Source of the DNA: an uncultured Erythrobacter sp.
Lineage (GTDB): Bacteria; Pseudomonadota; Alphaproteobacteria; Sphingomonadales; Sphingomonadaceae
Assembly: GCA_913055155.1 (NCBI GenBank)
Contig: CAJXJR010000001.1
Span: 124,001-188,000, forward strand
Length of the DNA stretch: 64,000 bases
Direction of reading: 5' to 3'
Shown in pieces: positions 55,172-63,905 of the stretch. Both the position numbers and the translations under genes were made by a program. Each line of letters starts with the position of its first letter. Positions within the stretch are counted from its first letter, which is position 1. The notes beneath the pieces were generated by a model, which had not been told where the DNA came from, made no database searches, and was given only the letters and a program-made list of their open reading frames with translations.

Positions 55172-56332
55172 ATGTCCCGCGCCCCTTATGCTGCCGATCC
55201 CGCGAAAACGCGCGGGCGTGAATTCGACCAGCCCGGCCATGGCGTGCGCGGCCCGCGCAGCGCCTTCCAACGCGACCGCGACCGCATCATCCACTCGATC
55301 GCCTTTCGCCGCCTGGCGGGCAAGACGCAGGTCTTCGTCGCTCCCGATGGCGATCATTACCGCGTACGCCTGACGCACAGCCTGGAAGTGGCGCAGATCG
55401 GACGGGTGATCGCCCGCGCGCTGGGGCTGGACGAGGACCTGACCGAAGCGCTGTGCCTCAGCCACGATCTTGGCCACCCACCCTTCGGCCATCCGGGGGA
55501 AGAGGCACTGAACGAATCCCTCGCCGCGCGTGGCGGGTTCGACCACAACGAGCACGCGCTGCGCACCGTCATGCGGCTGGACCGGCCCTATTGCGATTGC
55601 AGCGGGCTGAACCTGACTTGGGAGACGCTGGAGGGCCTTGCCAAGCACAACGGCCCCGTGACGCAGCCCGGCTGGGCACTGGCAGACCTCGACGCTGCCT
55701 TTCCGCTGGAACTGACGCACTGGCCCTCGCTGGAGGCGCAGGTCGCCGCGTTGGCGGACGACATCGCCTACGACAACCACGACATCGACGATGGCCTGCG
55801 CGCCGGCTTCCTCGATCTCGAGCAGCTGCTGGAACTGGATTTCATCGCCGACCTGTGGCGCGATGTGGAGGCGCGCTTCCCCAGGGCTCGGCACGAGGAC
55901 TTGCTGCGCGAGATGGTGCGCACCCAGATCGGCGTGATGGTGAACGACCTGCTGGAAACCACACGCGCCAACCTGCAAGGCATCGAGACGATAGAACAAG
56001 TGCGCGGCGCGGGCTGCGCGCTGGCAACGTTCTCGGCCGAAATGGCACAGCAGGAACGGGCGCTGAAGAAGTTCATGTACGCCAACCTCTATCACCACCA
56101 GGCGCAGCTGCGCGCCGCACAGGCCGCGCGCACCGTGATCGCCAAGCTCTATGCCGCCTACGACCAGGATCCCGGATTGATGAATTCGGGCTGGACCGAA
56201 AGCCTGCCCGAGGCAGAGCCCGAGCGCGCGCGGCACATCGCCGATTTCATCGCCGGAATGACCGATCACTACGCGATGAACCAGTACGCGCGCATCTATG
56301 GCGAGCGGCCGGAGGGGCTGTCCAATGTCTGA
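55172..56332 (+). CDS. dgt: Deoxyguanosinetriphosphate triphosphohydrolase-like protein
   Basis: A 386-residue HD-domain dNTPase, type 2 of the Dgt family. HD residues appear in TQVFVAPDGDHYRVRLTHS, SHDLGHPPFGHPGE and LADDIAYDNHDIDDGLR. It hydrolyses dNTPs to nucleosides and tripolyphosphate and so limits dNTP pools. It overlaps the following NAD(P)-binding gene by eight bases. The length and the REFDQPGHGVRGPRSAFQRD opening fit the alphaproteobacterial family. Confidence 0.93.
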   Translation: MSRAPYAADPAKTRGREFDQPGHGVRGPRSAFQRDRDRIIHSIAFRRLAGKTQVFVAPDGDHYRVRLTHSLEVAQIGRVIARALGLDEDLTEALCLSHDLGHPPFGHPGEEALNESLAARGGFDHNEHALRTVMRLDRPYCDCSGLNLTWETLEGLAKHNGPVTQPGWALADLDAAFPLELTHWPSLEAQVAALADDIAYDNHDIDDGLRAGFLDLEQLLELDFIADLWRDVEARFPRARHEDLLREMVRTQIGVMVNDLLETTRANLQGIETIEQVRGAGCALATFSAEMAQQERALKKFMYANLYHHQAQLRAAQAARTVIAKLYAAYDQDPGLMNSGWTESLPEAEPERARHIADFIAGMTDHYAMNQYARIYGERPEGLSNV

Positions 56333-57038
56333 ACCGCGCCGCGTGCTGCTGGTGGGGGCCACCGGTCTGATCGGCCGCACCATCATCGAACGATCGCCCG
56401 ATCTGCAAGGCATCGCGCTGCAGGGCCTGGCCCGGCGCGAAATTCCCTTTCCGCCCGGCGTGCGCATGGAACTGGTGCTGGCCGAGAGCGAGGAATGGCC
56501 GGGTATCATCACCCAGCTGGAACCCGATGCCGTCATCAGCGCGCTGGGCACCACGCACAAGAAGGCCGGCAGCAAGTCGGGCTTTCGCCAGGTCGATCAT
56601 GACCTGGTTCTGGAAGTCGCCCGCGCGGCAAAGGCAGCGGGGGTCAGGAACTTCGTGCAGGTCTCCTCGGTCGGGGCAGATCCGTTCTCGCGCAATTCCT
56701 ACCTGCGGGTGAAGGGCGAGACGGAGAAGGACCTGAAGGCGTTGAAGCTGCACCGGCTGGATATCCTGCGCCCCAGCCTGCTGCGCGGCAAGCGGCAGAA
56801 CGACCTGCGCCCGCTGGAGGCGCTGGGCCAGATCGCCGCGCCCGTGGGCGACCTGTTCCTGCACGGTTCGAAAGAGAAATACCGCTCCATCAAGGCGATC
56901 GACGTGGCCGATGCCGCGATAGCCTGCTGCTGTGCGAAAGCGGGCGGGCAATTCGTGCACGAACACGATTCGTTGATGCGCCTGACGCGCGACTTCCGCC
57001 GCGAACTGGCGGCGAAGTCCGCACCGCAGGGCGCCTGA
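56325..57038 (+). CDS. NAD(P)-binding Rossmann-fold epimerase-like protein
   Basis: A 237-residue short-chain-dehydrogenase/NmrA-like protein. The dinucleotide loop is LLVGATGLIGRTII. The central QVSSVGADPFSRNSYLRVKGE has S and Y-x3-K-like elements (Y-L-R-V-K), as in the oxidoreductase HTATIP2-like group. The substrate is unknown. It starts within the dgt 3' end and precedes the bile-acid-symporter-like gene by 19 bases, so it belongs to the dgt-to-DUF938 run. Confidence 0.85.
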   Translation: MSEPRRVLLVGATGLIGRTIIERSPDLQGIALQGLARREIPFPPGVRMELVLAESEEWPGIITQLEPDAVISALGTTHKKAGSKSGFRQVDHDLVLEVARAAKAAGVRNFVQVSSVGADPFSRNSYLRVKGETEKDLKALKLHRLDILRPSLLRGKRQNDLRPLEALGQIAAPVGDLFLHGSKEKYRSIKAIDVADAAIACCCAKAGGQFVHEHDSLMRLTRDFRRELAAKSAPQGA

Positions 57039-57057
57039 GCGCAAAAGGGGCCGGGGC

Positions 57058-58044
57058 ATGCAGCGGATCATCCAGCGGGCGACGGCGCTGTTCGCGATCT
57101 GGACCGTGCTGGGCGTGGGCTGGGCCTGGGTGGTGCCGGCGCATTTTACCTGGGTCACCACTGGGCAGGTGTTCGGGCAATCGCTGATCAGCGTGCTGCT
57201 TGGCGTTATCATGCTGGGCATGGGGCTGACCTTGCGGGTGGAGGATTTCGCCCGCGTGCTGGCCATGCCACGCGGCGTGGCGGCGGGCGTGGCGCTGCAA
57301 TTCACGGTGATGCCGCTGGCAGGCGTCTCGCTGGCACTGGTCAGCGGGTTGGAGACGGGCCTGGCGGTCGGGCTGATCCTTGTCTCGTGTTGCCCCGGCG
57401 GCACGGCCAGCAACGTGGTAGCCTATCTGGCGCGGGCCAACCTGGCGCTGTCGGTAACCATGACCATGGCCAGCACGCTGGTGGCCATCGTCCTCACCCC
57501 GCTGCTGACCGGCTGGCTGGGCGGCGTGTTCATCGAAATCGACCGTTGGGCCCTGTTCCAGCAGATGGTGGCGATCGTGCTGGTGCCGGTGGTGGCGGGC
57601 GTTGTCATGGGCCGCCTGCTGCCCCGCGCCACACGACAGGTCGCCAAGGTGTCGCCGCTGGTATCGGTCATCGTCGTGGTGCTGATCGTCGGCGGGATCG
57701 TTGGTGCATCCAAGCCCCTGATCCAGGAACACTTCGGCGTGCTGCTGCTGGCTGTCTTCGCGCTGCACATGATCGGCTTTGCGCTGGGTTACCTGCTGCC
57801 GAGGGTGATGGGGTTCGGCACGGCGGAATGTCGTACGATTTCCATCGAGGTGGGCATGCAGAACTCCGGCCTTGGCGCCAGCCTTGCCTCTGCGCCGAGT
57901 TTTGCCGGCCAGTTCGCCAATCCGATGCAGGCGGCACTGGCGCCCGTGCCATCGGCGATTTCCTCAGTTTACCACGTGGTGATAGGCTCGATCCTCGCCG
58001 GCATATGGGCGCGGCAAGGCAAGGGAGACAGCGATGTGGGATAG
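57058..58044 (+). CDS. Bile acid:sodium symporter family transporter
   Basis: A 328-residue membrane protein with about nine or ten helices. Family segments include GMGLTLRVEDFARVLAMP, LILVSCCPGGTASNVVAYLA (the crossover motif that binds sodium) and SIEVGMQNSGLGASLA (second crossover). BASS transporters move organic anions with Na+; bacterial substrates include pantoate and other acids. The next gene starts inside its last codons (11-base overlap). Confidence 0.93.
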   Translation: MQRIIQRATALFAIWTVLGVGWAWVVPAHFTWVTTGQVFGQSLISVLLGVIMLGMGLTLRVEDFARVLAMPRGVAAGVALQFTVMPLAGVSLALVSGLETGLAVGLILVSCCPGGTASNVVAYLARANLALSVTMTMASTLVAIVLTPLLTGWLGGVFIEIDRWALFQQMVAIVLVPVVAGVVMGRLLPRATRQVAKVSPLVSVIVVVLIVGGIVGASKPLIQEHFGVLLLAVFALHMIGFALGYLLPRVMGFGTAECRTISIEVGMQNSGLGASLASAPSFAGQFANPMQAALAPVPSAISSVYHVVIGSILAGIWARQGKGDSDVG

Positions 58045-58501
58045 CCTGTTCGGAATCGCCAATGTCTGGGCCATGGCGTGCTGGGCAGGGCTGATCCTGC
58101 TGCCGCGCGGGCCCTTTGTGCAGAGCGCGATCTTCTACGCCGGGGTCGGCCTGTTGTGCCTTGCCTATGCCGTGCTGCTGGGGCTGGTCATGAGCGGCTT
58201 CGTCGATGCCGCATCGGTCGAGGGCGGTGAGGCCAATTTCACCACGATCGAGGGTGTGCGCGGCATCTTCATGTCCGATGGCGGGGTTACCGTTGGCTGG
58301 ATTCACTACCTGGCGCTGGACCTGTTCGCGGGCCTGTGGATCGCCAAGGATGCCGACCAGAAGGGCTTTTCGCGGGTGGTGCAGGCGCCTGTCCTGCTGC
58401 TGACTTTCGTGGCGGGCCCGGCGGGCCTGCTGGTGTGGCTGGCGATCCGGGAAAAACGCGCGCGCAAGGGCGCCCGAAGCAAAATTGGGAGCAAGACATG
58501 A
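58034..58501 (+). CDS. ABA4-like family membrane protein (DUF4281)
   Basis: A 155-residue protein with four hydrophobic helices and the family segment TVGWIHYLALDLFAGLWIAKDA. It resembles plant ABA4, which is involved in neoxanthin synthesis, and the bacterial DUF4281 family, whose role is unknown but may touch carotenoids. It overlaps both neighbours (11 and four bases), so it is part of a tightly coupled operon with the transporter and the DUF938 gene. Confidence 0.87.
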   Translation: MWDSLFGIANVWAMACWAGLILLPRGPFVQSAIFYAGVGLLCLAYAVLLGLVMSGFVDAASVEGGEANFTTIEGVRGIFMSDGGVTVGWIHYLALDLFAGLWIAKDADQKGFSRVVQAPVLLLTFVAGPAGLLVWLAIREKRARKGARSKIGSKT

Positions 58502-59097
58502 GCAAGCAACACGCCCCCGCGACACAGCGGAATCGCGAACCCATTCGGAAGGTGCTGGAGACAGAACTGCCCGGCGATGGCGGCCTGCTGCTGGAGATCG
58601 GCGCGGGCACGGGTGAGCACGCGGTCTACCTGTCGAAGGCTTTCCCGCAGTGGCAATGGCAGCCAACGGATCCCGATCCCGATGCGCTGGCCTCGATAGC
58701 CGCATGGCGTGATGAGGAAGGCGGGGACAACCTTCTGGAGCCGATCCAGCTCGATGCCTCGGGGGCCGAATGGCCGGTGGATCGCGCCGATGCCATGCTG
58801 TGCGTCAACATGACCCACATCAGCCCGCGCGCGGCAAGCGAGGGGCTGTTTGCTGCGGCCGGGCGCATGCTGGCACCGGGTGCGCCGTTGCTCATCTACG
58901 GGCCGTTTCTTGAAGCGGATGTCGAGACGACGCAGTCCAATCTGGATTTCGATGCCAGCCTGAAGGCGCGCAATCCGGCCTGGGGCCTGCGCGAGCTGGC
59001 CTGGATCGACGAACTTGCGGACGCCAACGGGCTGGCGCGCACCGCACGGCACGCGATGCCCGCCAACAACCTGACCCTCGTCTATCGCAAGACCTGA
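58498..59097 (+). CDS. DUF938 family SAM-dependent methyltransferase-like protein
   Basis: A 199-residue class I methyltransferase-fold protein. The SAM loop is LLEIGAGTGEHAVYLSKAF; MLCVNMTHISP and LLIYGPFLEADVETTQSN are DUF938 signatures. The substrate is unknown. The ATG overlaps the stop codon of the ABA4-like gene (ATGA), which fixes the start. It ends the dgt-to-DUF938 run; the two entericidin genes converge on it. Confidence 0.9.
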   Translation: MSKQHAPATQRNREPIRKVLETELPGDGGLLLEIGAGTGEHAVYLSKAFPQWQWQPTDPDPDALASIAAWRDEEGGDNLLEPIQLDASGAEWPVDRADAMLCVNMTHISPRAASEGLFAAAGRMLAPGAPLLIYGPFLEADVETTQSNLDFDASLKARNPAWGLRELAWIDELADANGLARTARHAMPANNLTLVYRKT

Positions 59098-59151
59098 AGC
59101 GCCCGCCGGCACGAACCAGCGGGCGCGTGAAGACCTTGCAGGGCTTGCGGG

Positions 59152-59277
59152 TCAGGTGGCTTCGTCAACCGAATCAGCGGCGGATTCTAGGTCTTCACCC
59201 GCGCCGCGAACGGTGTTGCACGCGGCTGCGGAAAGGATGAAGGCGGTTGCCGTCAGGGCAGTGAATATCTTGCGCAT
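59152..59277 (-). CDS. Entericidin-like small lipoprotein (copy 2)
   Basis: A 41-residue lipopeptide: basic start MRKIFTAL, hydrophobic core, lipobox AAAC, then NTVRGAGEDLESAADSVDEAT. It is closest in its mature part to copy 1 at 11887-12021. It lies 43 bases downstream of copy 3. The pair may be cotranscribed, recalling the tandem ecnA-ecnB locus, though both here have the same type of mature sequence, so a toxin/antidote division is not evident. Confidence 0.85.
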   Translation of the reverse strand: MRKIFTALTATAFILSAAACNTVRGAGEDLESAADSVDEAT

Positions 59278-59320
59278 GGGGGTGCGACTCCTTTGTCTGG
59301 CGTCGCAAAGCGCCCCTTTG

Positions 59321-59452
59321 TCAGGTCGCTTCGTCGACGTCGTTGGCGACCGATTCAAGGTCCTGCTCCATTCCGCGCACCGTGTTGCACGCGGTGGTGG
59401 TGGTCAGGGCCATCAAGCTGGCAGTGACGGCCAGGATGATCTTGCGAGTCAT
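59321..59452 (-). CDS. Entericidin-like small lipoprotein (copy 3)
   Basis: A 43-residue lipopeptide: MTRKIILAVTASLMALTT, lipobox TTAC, then NTVRGMEQDLESVANDVDEAT. It differs from copies 1 and 2 in the GMEQ segment but keeps CNTVRG, DLES and the DEAT end. AAGGAAAAGACCA lies before the ATG, giving a clear ribosome-binding site. It is the first of the two tandem copies; the EamA gene lies upstream on the same strand. Confidence 0.85.
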   Translation of the reverse strand: MTRKIILAVTASLMALTTTTACNTVRGMEQDLESVANDVDEAT

Positions 59453-59516
59453 TGGTCTTTTCCTTTTCTGAACCCGTTGGAACAGGTCACTGCCCATACC
59501 CACCGCTGGCGGTCAA

Positions 59517-60443
59517 TCAGGTTCCGCTGGCTTGCCGCTGGTCCACAAAGGCACGTCTGGCCAGGATATGCTCCCGCCAACTGATGATCAGCCCCGCCAG
59601 CACGACGAGTGGAGCGCCGATCCACGTGGTGAGGGCGGGCAGGGTGGCGAAGAACAGCCAGCCGTACAGCGTCGCCCAGATGATGCTGGAATAGTCCATC
59701 ACGATCACGCTGGAAACCTTGCCGAAGCGCAGCGCCATGGTGACGAGCACCTGCCCCCATGTGCCTGCCACGCCCATGCCCAGCAGCAGCAGCCACTGGT
59801 GACCCGTCAGCGGCTCGTGGACCCACAGCATGAAAGGCAGGGAGACGATGACCGAGGCCAGGCTGAACCAGAACACGATCACCATCGGCGCCTCCGTGCG
59901 TGACAGGTCGCGGATCTGGGTGGCGATCAGCGCGATCATGAAGGCGCCGCCCAGCGCCACGGCAGCGCCGAACAGCGGCAAGTGCCCACCGCCCGGCTGG
60001 GCGATGATGACGATGCCGACAAAGCCCGCCGCCACGGCCGACCAGCGCCATATCCCCACGCTTTCCTTCAGCAGCACGATCGACAGCAGCACGGCGAACA
60101 TCGGCGCGGTGAAGCCTAGCGTGGTCGCCTCTGCCAGGGGCAGCAGGATCACGCCGCCGAAGTTCAGGATCATCCCGACAAAGCCATAGATCGCGCGCAC
60201 GCCATGCGCCTTGGGGCGCGACGTGGCCAGTTGTGCGATACCGCCGGTCAGCATGGCCCAGCCGAGCAGGATCGGTAGCGAGACGAGCTGTCGCCAGAAG
60301 ATCAGTTCGGCCAGCTGGATGCCGGTTTCCGATGCCAGCTTGATCAGCGCCGCCATCAGCGCAAACCCGCCCACGCCTGCCAGGCGCATCAGCAGCGCCA
60401 GCAGGGGGCGGTCGCTGGAATCGTCACGTGGGGCGCTGGTCAT
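59517..60443 (-). CDS. DMT-superfamily transporter (EamA type)
   Basis: A 308-residue inner-membrane protein with ten predicted helices in two EamA repeats (about 15-145 and 165-290). Segments such as LAELIFWRQLVSLPILLGW and YGFVMIL-like helix 4 (YGFVGMILNFGG) are typical. The family exports metabolites, amino acids or drugs; the substrate is unknown. It is monocistronic and divergent from a small membrane protein gene. Confidence 0.9.
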   Translation of the reverse strand: MTSAPRDDSSDRPLLALLMRLAGVGGFALMAALIKLASETGIQLAELIFWRQLVSLPILLGWAMLTGGIAQLATSRPKAHGVRAIYGFVGMILNFGGVILLPLAEATTLGFTAPMFAVLLSIVLLKESVGIWRWSAVAAGFVGIVIIAQPGGGHLPLFGAAVALGGAFMIALIATQIRDLSRTEAPMVIVFWFSLASVIVSLPFMLWVHEPLTGHQWLLLLGMGVAGTWGQVLVTMALRFGKVSSVIVMDYSSIIWATLYGWLFFATLPALTTWIGAPLVVLAGLIISWREHILARRAFVDQRQASGT

Positions 60444-60519
60444 GCTGGCGGAATAGGGGCTGGTGGCTATCGATCAAGCGTTGTTAGTGGATGGCAGGCT
60501 GCCCATATGCACGCGCGTC

Positions 60520-60753
60520 ATGCACGAACCCGACTTCATCCTGTTTGCCAGCGATGCCACGCGCTACGGCCTGTGGGGTGGCGGGTTGCTGGCACTGTCG
60601 CTGTTCGCATCGTGGCGCGAGCACCGGCGCAGGCGGCGTCGGAACATCGACCGCGTGGGCCTGATGCCGTGGCGCGACGTGGCCGCGCTGACGGGTTTTG
60701 CGGGCCTCGCGCTGATGGCCTTTGCCGCGGTGGGATGGCTGGGCGGAGGGTGA
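60520..60753 (+). CDS. Small two-helix membrane protein
   Basis: A 77-residue protein with helices LWGGGLLALSLFASW and ALTGFAGLALMAFAAVGWLGG separated by a strongly basic loop (REHRRRRRRNIDR). The basic loop inside implies both ends outside. No known family is recognised. The ATG at 60520 is chosen because the upstream extension overlaps the EamA start region and lacks family-like character. Confidence 0.65.
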   Translation: MHEPDFILFASDATRYGLWGGGLLALSLFASWREHRRRRRRNIDRVGLMPWRDVAALTGFAGLALMAFAAVGWLGGG

Positions 60754-60823
60754 GGGAGGCCCGGCCTCAACCACTGCACCAAGGTTGGCTTGCGCTTCTT
60801 GTTTGTTCCCTCAAGCGCCGGGC

Positions 60824-60957
60824 GGACGCCGTCCGGCGTCCTTGGCTTCCGGCCTACCGGCCGGCCCGCGTTCGCGGGCTGTCGGTCGCTGATCGCGACC
60901 GAGACCAGCGCTTCACTTTGACGGTCGCGCTCGGATCGGTCGGTGCCTAGCCGACCG
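60824..60957. repeat. Chain of five short hairpins
   Basis: In the 290-base gene-free gap 60754-61043 there are consecutive palindromes: GGACGCC-GTCC-GGCGTCC (60824-60841), GGCC-TACC-GGCC (60851-60862), CCCGCG-TT-CGCGGG (60865-60878), GGTCGC-TGATC-GCGACC (60884-60900) and CGGTCGG-TGCCTAG-CCGACCG (60937-60957; seven bases between arms). The chain runs straight into hairpin-element copy 3. Together they could form a long structured 3' RNA of cpaF. Confidence 0.55.
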
Positions 60958-61043
60958 CAAGGCCGAATGGCCGCCCGCAGCGGGCGCAGCCTTGCTGCGC
61001 GTCTAGCGAGGACGAAAGCGCGGAGGCGCTTTCGAAAAAGAAA
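60956..61043 (-). repeat. Stop-linked hairpin element, copy 3 (after cpaF)
   Basis: On the minus strand directly after the cpaF TAG come TTTCTTTTT, hairpin CGAAAGCGC-CTCC-GCGCTTTCG (61013-61034), CGTCCTCGCTAGACGCG, and the second hairpin GCCCGC-TGCGGGC. The first stem differs in sequence from copies 1 and 2 but keeps pairing and the CTCC loop, which is a compensatory change pattern. Confidence 0.75.
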
Positions 61044-62591
61044 CTACAAGCAGGCTTCCAGATAGGCCTGGTCGAAGCCGAACTGGCGGGCCTTTTCCAG
61101 CGTGTAGGGACGCAGGCCGCTGCTGCGGAATTCGCCCAGGATCTTGCCGTCGTCGGTCTCGTCCAGGTACTCGAACCCGAACAGTTCCTGTGTCACGATC
61201 ACGTCGCCTTCCATGCCGATCACCTCGGTGACGTTGGTGGTACGGCGAGAACCGTCGCGCAGGCGCTTCACCTGCACGATCAGGTCCACCGATTCCGCGA
61301 TCTGGCGGCTGATGGCTTCCTTCGGGATCTTGATGTCACCCATCAGGATCATGTTTTCCATACGGCCCAGGCATTCGCGCGGGCTGTTGGCGTGCAGCGT
61401 ACACATCGAGCCATCGTGACCGGTGTTCATGGCGGCGAGGAGGTCGAAACACTCCGCGCCACGAATTTCGCCCAGGATGATGCGGTCAGGGCGCATACGC
61501 AGGGCGTTCTTCACCAGGTCGCCGATGGTGATGGCGCCCTGTCCTTCAAGGTTCGGCGGACGCGTTTCCAGCGGCAGCCAGTGCGGCTGCTGCAGGCGGA
61601 GTTCGGCGGCGTCCTCGATGGTCAGCACGCGCTCGCCCGGGTCGATCATCTTCGACAGGGCGTTGAGCATGGTCGTCTTACCCGAACCCGTACCTCCCGA
61701 AATGACGATGTTCATGCGGCATGCACCGGCGATCTTCAGCGCGGTACACATCTTGTCGTTCATCGAGCCGAAGCCCTTGAGCATGTCGAGCGTGATCGGC
61801 TTCTCGGAGAACTTACGAATCGAGATCGCCGTGCCCTTGAGGCTGAGCGGCGGCACGATCACGTTCACACGGCTGCCGTCCTTCAGGCGGGCGTCAGCCA
61901 GCGGCGTGGTCTGGTCGACGCGGCGGCCCACCTGGTTCACGATGCGCTGGGCGATCTGGAACAGATGGTTCTCGTCACGGAACTTGATCGGCGCGAGCTG
62001 CAGCTTGCCGCCTTTTTCGATGTAGGTCTGGTCCGGGCCGTTGACCATGATATCGGACACGTCCGGGTCGCCCAGCAGCTCTTCCAGCGGGCCGAAGCCG
62101 AGCAGCTCGTCGATCAGCACCTTTTCCAGCGCGAACTGCTCGCGGCGGTTCAGGGTGACCTTAAGCTCGGCCAGCACTTCCATGATGATCGGGCGGAATT
62201 CTTCGGACAGCTCTTCCTTGGTCAGCGTGGCCGCTGCCTCGGGGTCGACGCGTTCCAGCAGGCGCGGCAGCACCTGTTCCTTGATCTTGTGAACGCTGGC
62301 CTCGAAGCCGCCAAGTTCGCTGTTGCCCTCGTGCACCGCGTTGGAACGGTCCGCCAGGCGGCTCATCGCGTCTTCCTGGCCGCGACCGCCGGCGCCGCCG
62401 TCCAGGGGCGCACCTTCGGGCGGAACGGGCGGGAACTGTTCGCCGCCGGGGCTGGAAACCGACTCGGATTCGGGGGCGGACTTGGCGCCGCCATTGGGAA
62501 CGCCACCGCGCATCGGCTTGGCCACGCCGAAGCTGGGGCGCGCACCCTTGGACATGCCACCTGCACCGCTCTTGCGTCCGAATGCGCTCAT
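61044..62591 (-). CDS. cpaF: CpaF/TadA-type pilus assembly ATPase
   Basis: A 515-residue secretion ATPase of the Flp/Tad pilus group. After a low-complexity N-terminus (about 1-75) comes the N-terminal domain, then the nucleotide-binding domain with Walker A ISGGTGSGKTTMLNAL near 300, the Asp box TIEDAAELRLQ, Walker B MRPDRIILGEIRGAE and the His box MCTLHANSPRECLGRMEN. It powers assembly of Flp pili. Other cpa/tad genes are not in the window; they may lie elsewhere. A hairpin element begins at its stop codon. Confidence 0.94.
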   Translation of the reverse strand: MSAFGRKSGAGGMSKGARPSFGVAKPMRGGVPNGGAKSAPESESVSSPGGEQFPPVPPEGAPLDGGAGGRGQEDAMSRLADRSNAVHEGNSELGGFEASVHKIKEQVLPRLLERVDPEAAATLTKEELSEEFRPIIMEVLAELKVTLNRREQFALEKVLIDELLGFGPLEELLGDPDVSDIMVNGPDQTYIEKGGKLQLAPIKFRDENHLFQIAQRIVNQVGRRVDQTTPLADARLKDGSRVNVIVPPLSLKGTAISIRKFSEKPITLDMLKGFGSMNDKMCTALKIAGACRMNIVISGGTGSGKTTMLNALSKMIDPGERVLTIEDAAELRLQQPHWLPLETRPPNLEGQGAITIGDLVKNALRMRPDRIILGEIRGAECFDLLAAMNTGHDGSMCTLHANSPRECLGRMENMILMGDIKIPKEAISRQIAESVDLIVQVKRLRDGSRRTTNVTEVIGMEGDVIVTQELFGFEYLDETDDGKILGEFRSSGLRPYTLEKARQFGFDQAYLEACL

Positions 62592-62768
62592 TCTCGCAAA
62601 CCCCCTAAAAACTCGGTTTTGCCGCCGTTTCGAAAAATTCGGCGGATTTCATGCAGAAGGCTTCTTGCGAATTTAGGTGAAGAACTGGTTAAGTTTGTGG
62701 GCCTAGGAACGCTTTTGGCGCAGGTTGCGAGGGTAAACGGATCAGTGACGACAGGCAGCAATCCTGCG

Positions 62769-63905
62769 ATGCGGGTCGTCCTGCTGGGCACCTATGACCT
62801 GGGCAAGCCGCGCACGCGCCTGCTGCGCGACGCCTTGCATGCGATCGACCCCACGCTGCGCGAACTGCATTTCCCCGTATGGGAAGGGGTGGAAGACAAG
62901 TCGGTCATGACCGGTCTTGGCGCGAAGCTGGGTGTCGCCGTGCGCCTGTTGCTGGCCTATCCGGTGCTGGCGCTGCGCTACCTTTTTACAGGCCGACATG
63001 ACGTGGTGGTGATCGGATACCTGGGCCTGTTTGACGTGCTGTTGCTGGCCCCCCTGGCAAAGTTGCGCGGCAAGCCCGTGGTTTGGGACTCGTTCCTCTC
63101 TGTCTACGATACCTATGCGCGCGACCGGGCAATGGCACCCGAACGCGGCTGGACCGCAAGGCTGCTGCGCTGGATGGAGCGCAAGGCCTGTGCGCTGGCT
63201 GACCGGGTGGTGCTCGACACCAGGGCCCATGCCGCGCTGATGGAAGAGCTGCACGGCGTGCCGCAAGGCAAGCTGGATGCCGTGCTGGTCGGCGCGGAAG
63301 CGGGGACGTTCGCGCCCGCCACCGCCACGGCGGAAACGGGTACCGGCCCGGTAACCGGCCCTGTAAAGGTGCTGTTCTACGGCCAGTTCATCCCGCTGCA
63401 CGGGATCGACACAATCGTCGATGCCGCGCTCGACCAGCGCGGCAGACGTTTTTCATGGACAATCATCGGCCAGGGACAGGAAGCGCAGCGGATCGATGCG
63501 CGGCTGGCCGAGGTGGAGGCTCCACAGGTGGAGCGGATCGGATGGGTGGCCTACGATGGATTGCAGGATCAGCTTGCAGCCGCCGATGTGTGCCTTGGCA
63601 TCTTCGGCACCAGCGACAAGTCCGCACGGGTGATCCCGAACAAGGTCTACCAGACACTTATGGCAAACAAACCACTGATAACAAGAGATTCTCCTGCCAT
63701 GCGCGAGCTGGTGAGCGGTGAACGTCCGGGCCTCTATCTGGTGCCGCCTGCCGACCCGGTCGCGCTGCTCGACGCGCTGGAGAAGTTCGCGCAGGATCGC
63801 GAGACCTTGCCTGCCACGCTGCACGGCGACCTGTGCGAGGCCTTTGCCTTGCCCGCGCTGACGCAGCAATGGCGCGGCGTGCTGGAAAAGGCGATCACGC
63901 GATGA
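62769..63905 (+). CDS. Glycosyltransferase (GT-B fold, family 4-like)
   Basis: A 378-residue GT-B glycosyltransferase. The N-terminal domain begins VVLLGTYDLGKPRTRLL. The C-terminal nucleotide-sugar-binding domain has VLFYGQFIPLHGIDTIVDAA, WTIIGQGQEAQRI and LGIFGTSDKSARVIPNKVYQ, with the E-x7-E region replaced by a K/P-rich loop of this subgroup. It transfers a sugar in polysaccharide or glycolipid assembly. ATG 62769 is used; GTG 62745 is an alternative. It overlaps the next glycosyltransferase gene by four bases. Confidence 0.86.
   Translation: MRVVLLGTYDLGKPRTRLLRDALHAIDPTLRELHFPVWEGVEDKSVMTGLGAKLGVAVRLLLAYPVLALRYLFTGRHDVVVIGYLGLFDVLLLAPLAKLRGKPVVWDSFLSVYDTYARDRAMAPERGWTARLLRWMERKACALADRVVLDTRAHAALMEELHGVPQGKLDAVLVGAEAGTFAPATATAETGTGPVTGPVKVLFYGQFIPLHGIDTIVDAALDQRGRRFSWTIIGQGQEAQRIDARLAEVEAPQVERIGWVAYDGLQDQLAAADVCLGIFGTSDKSARVIPNKVYQTLMANKPLITRDSPAMRELVSGERPGLYLVPPADPVALLDALEKFAQDRETLPATLHGDLCEAFALPALTQQWRGVLEKAITR

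Noticed and set aside
61392-62768. A plus-strand open frame of more than 450 codons running antisense to cpaF into the glycosyltransferase gene
   Set aside because: It mirrors cpaF codon structure, has low-complexity His/Arg/Val content and no recognisable domain. The frame is open only because of high G+C third-position bias. Only the part from 62769 on is a real gene.
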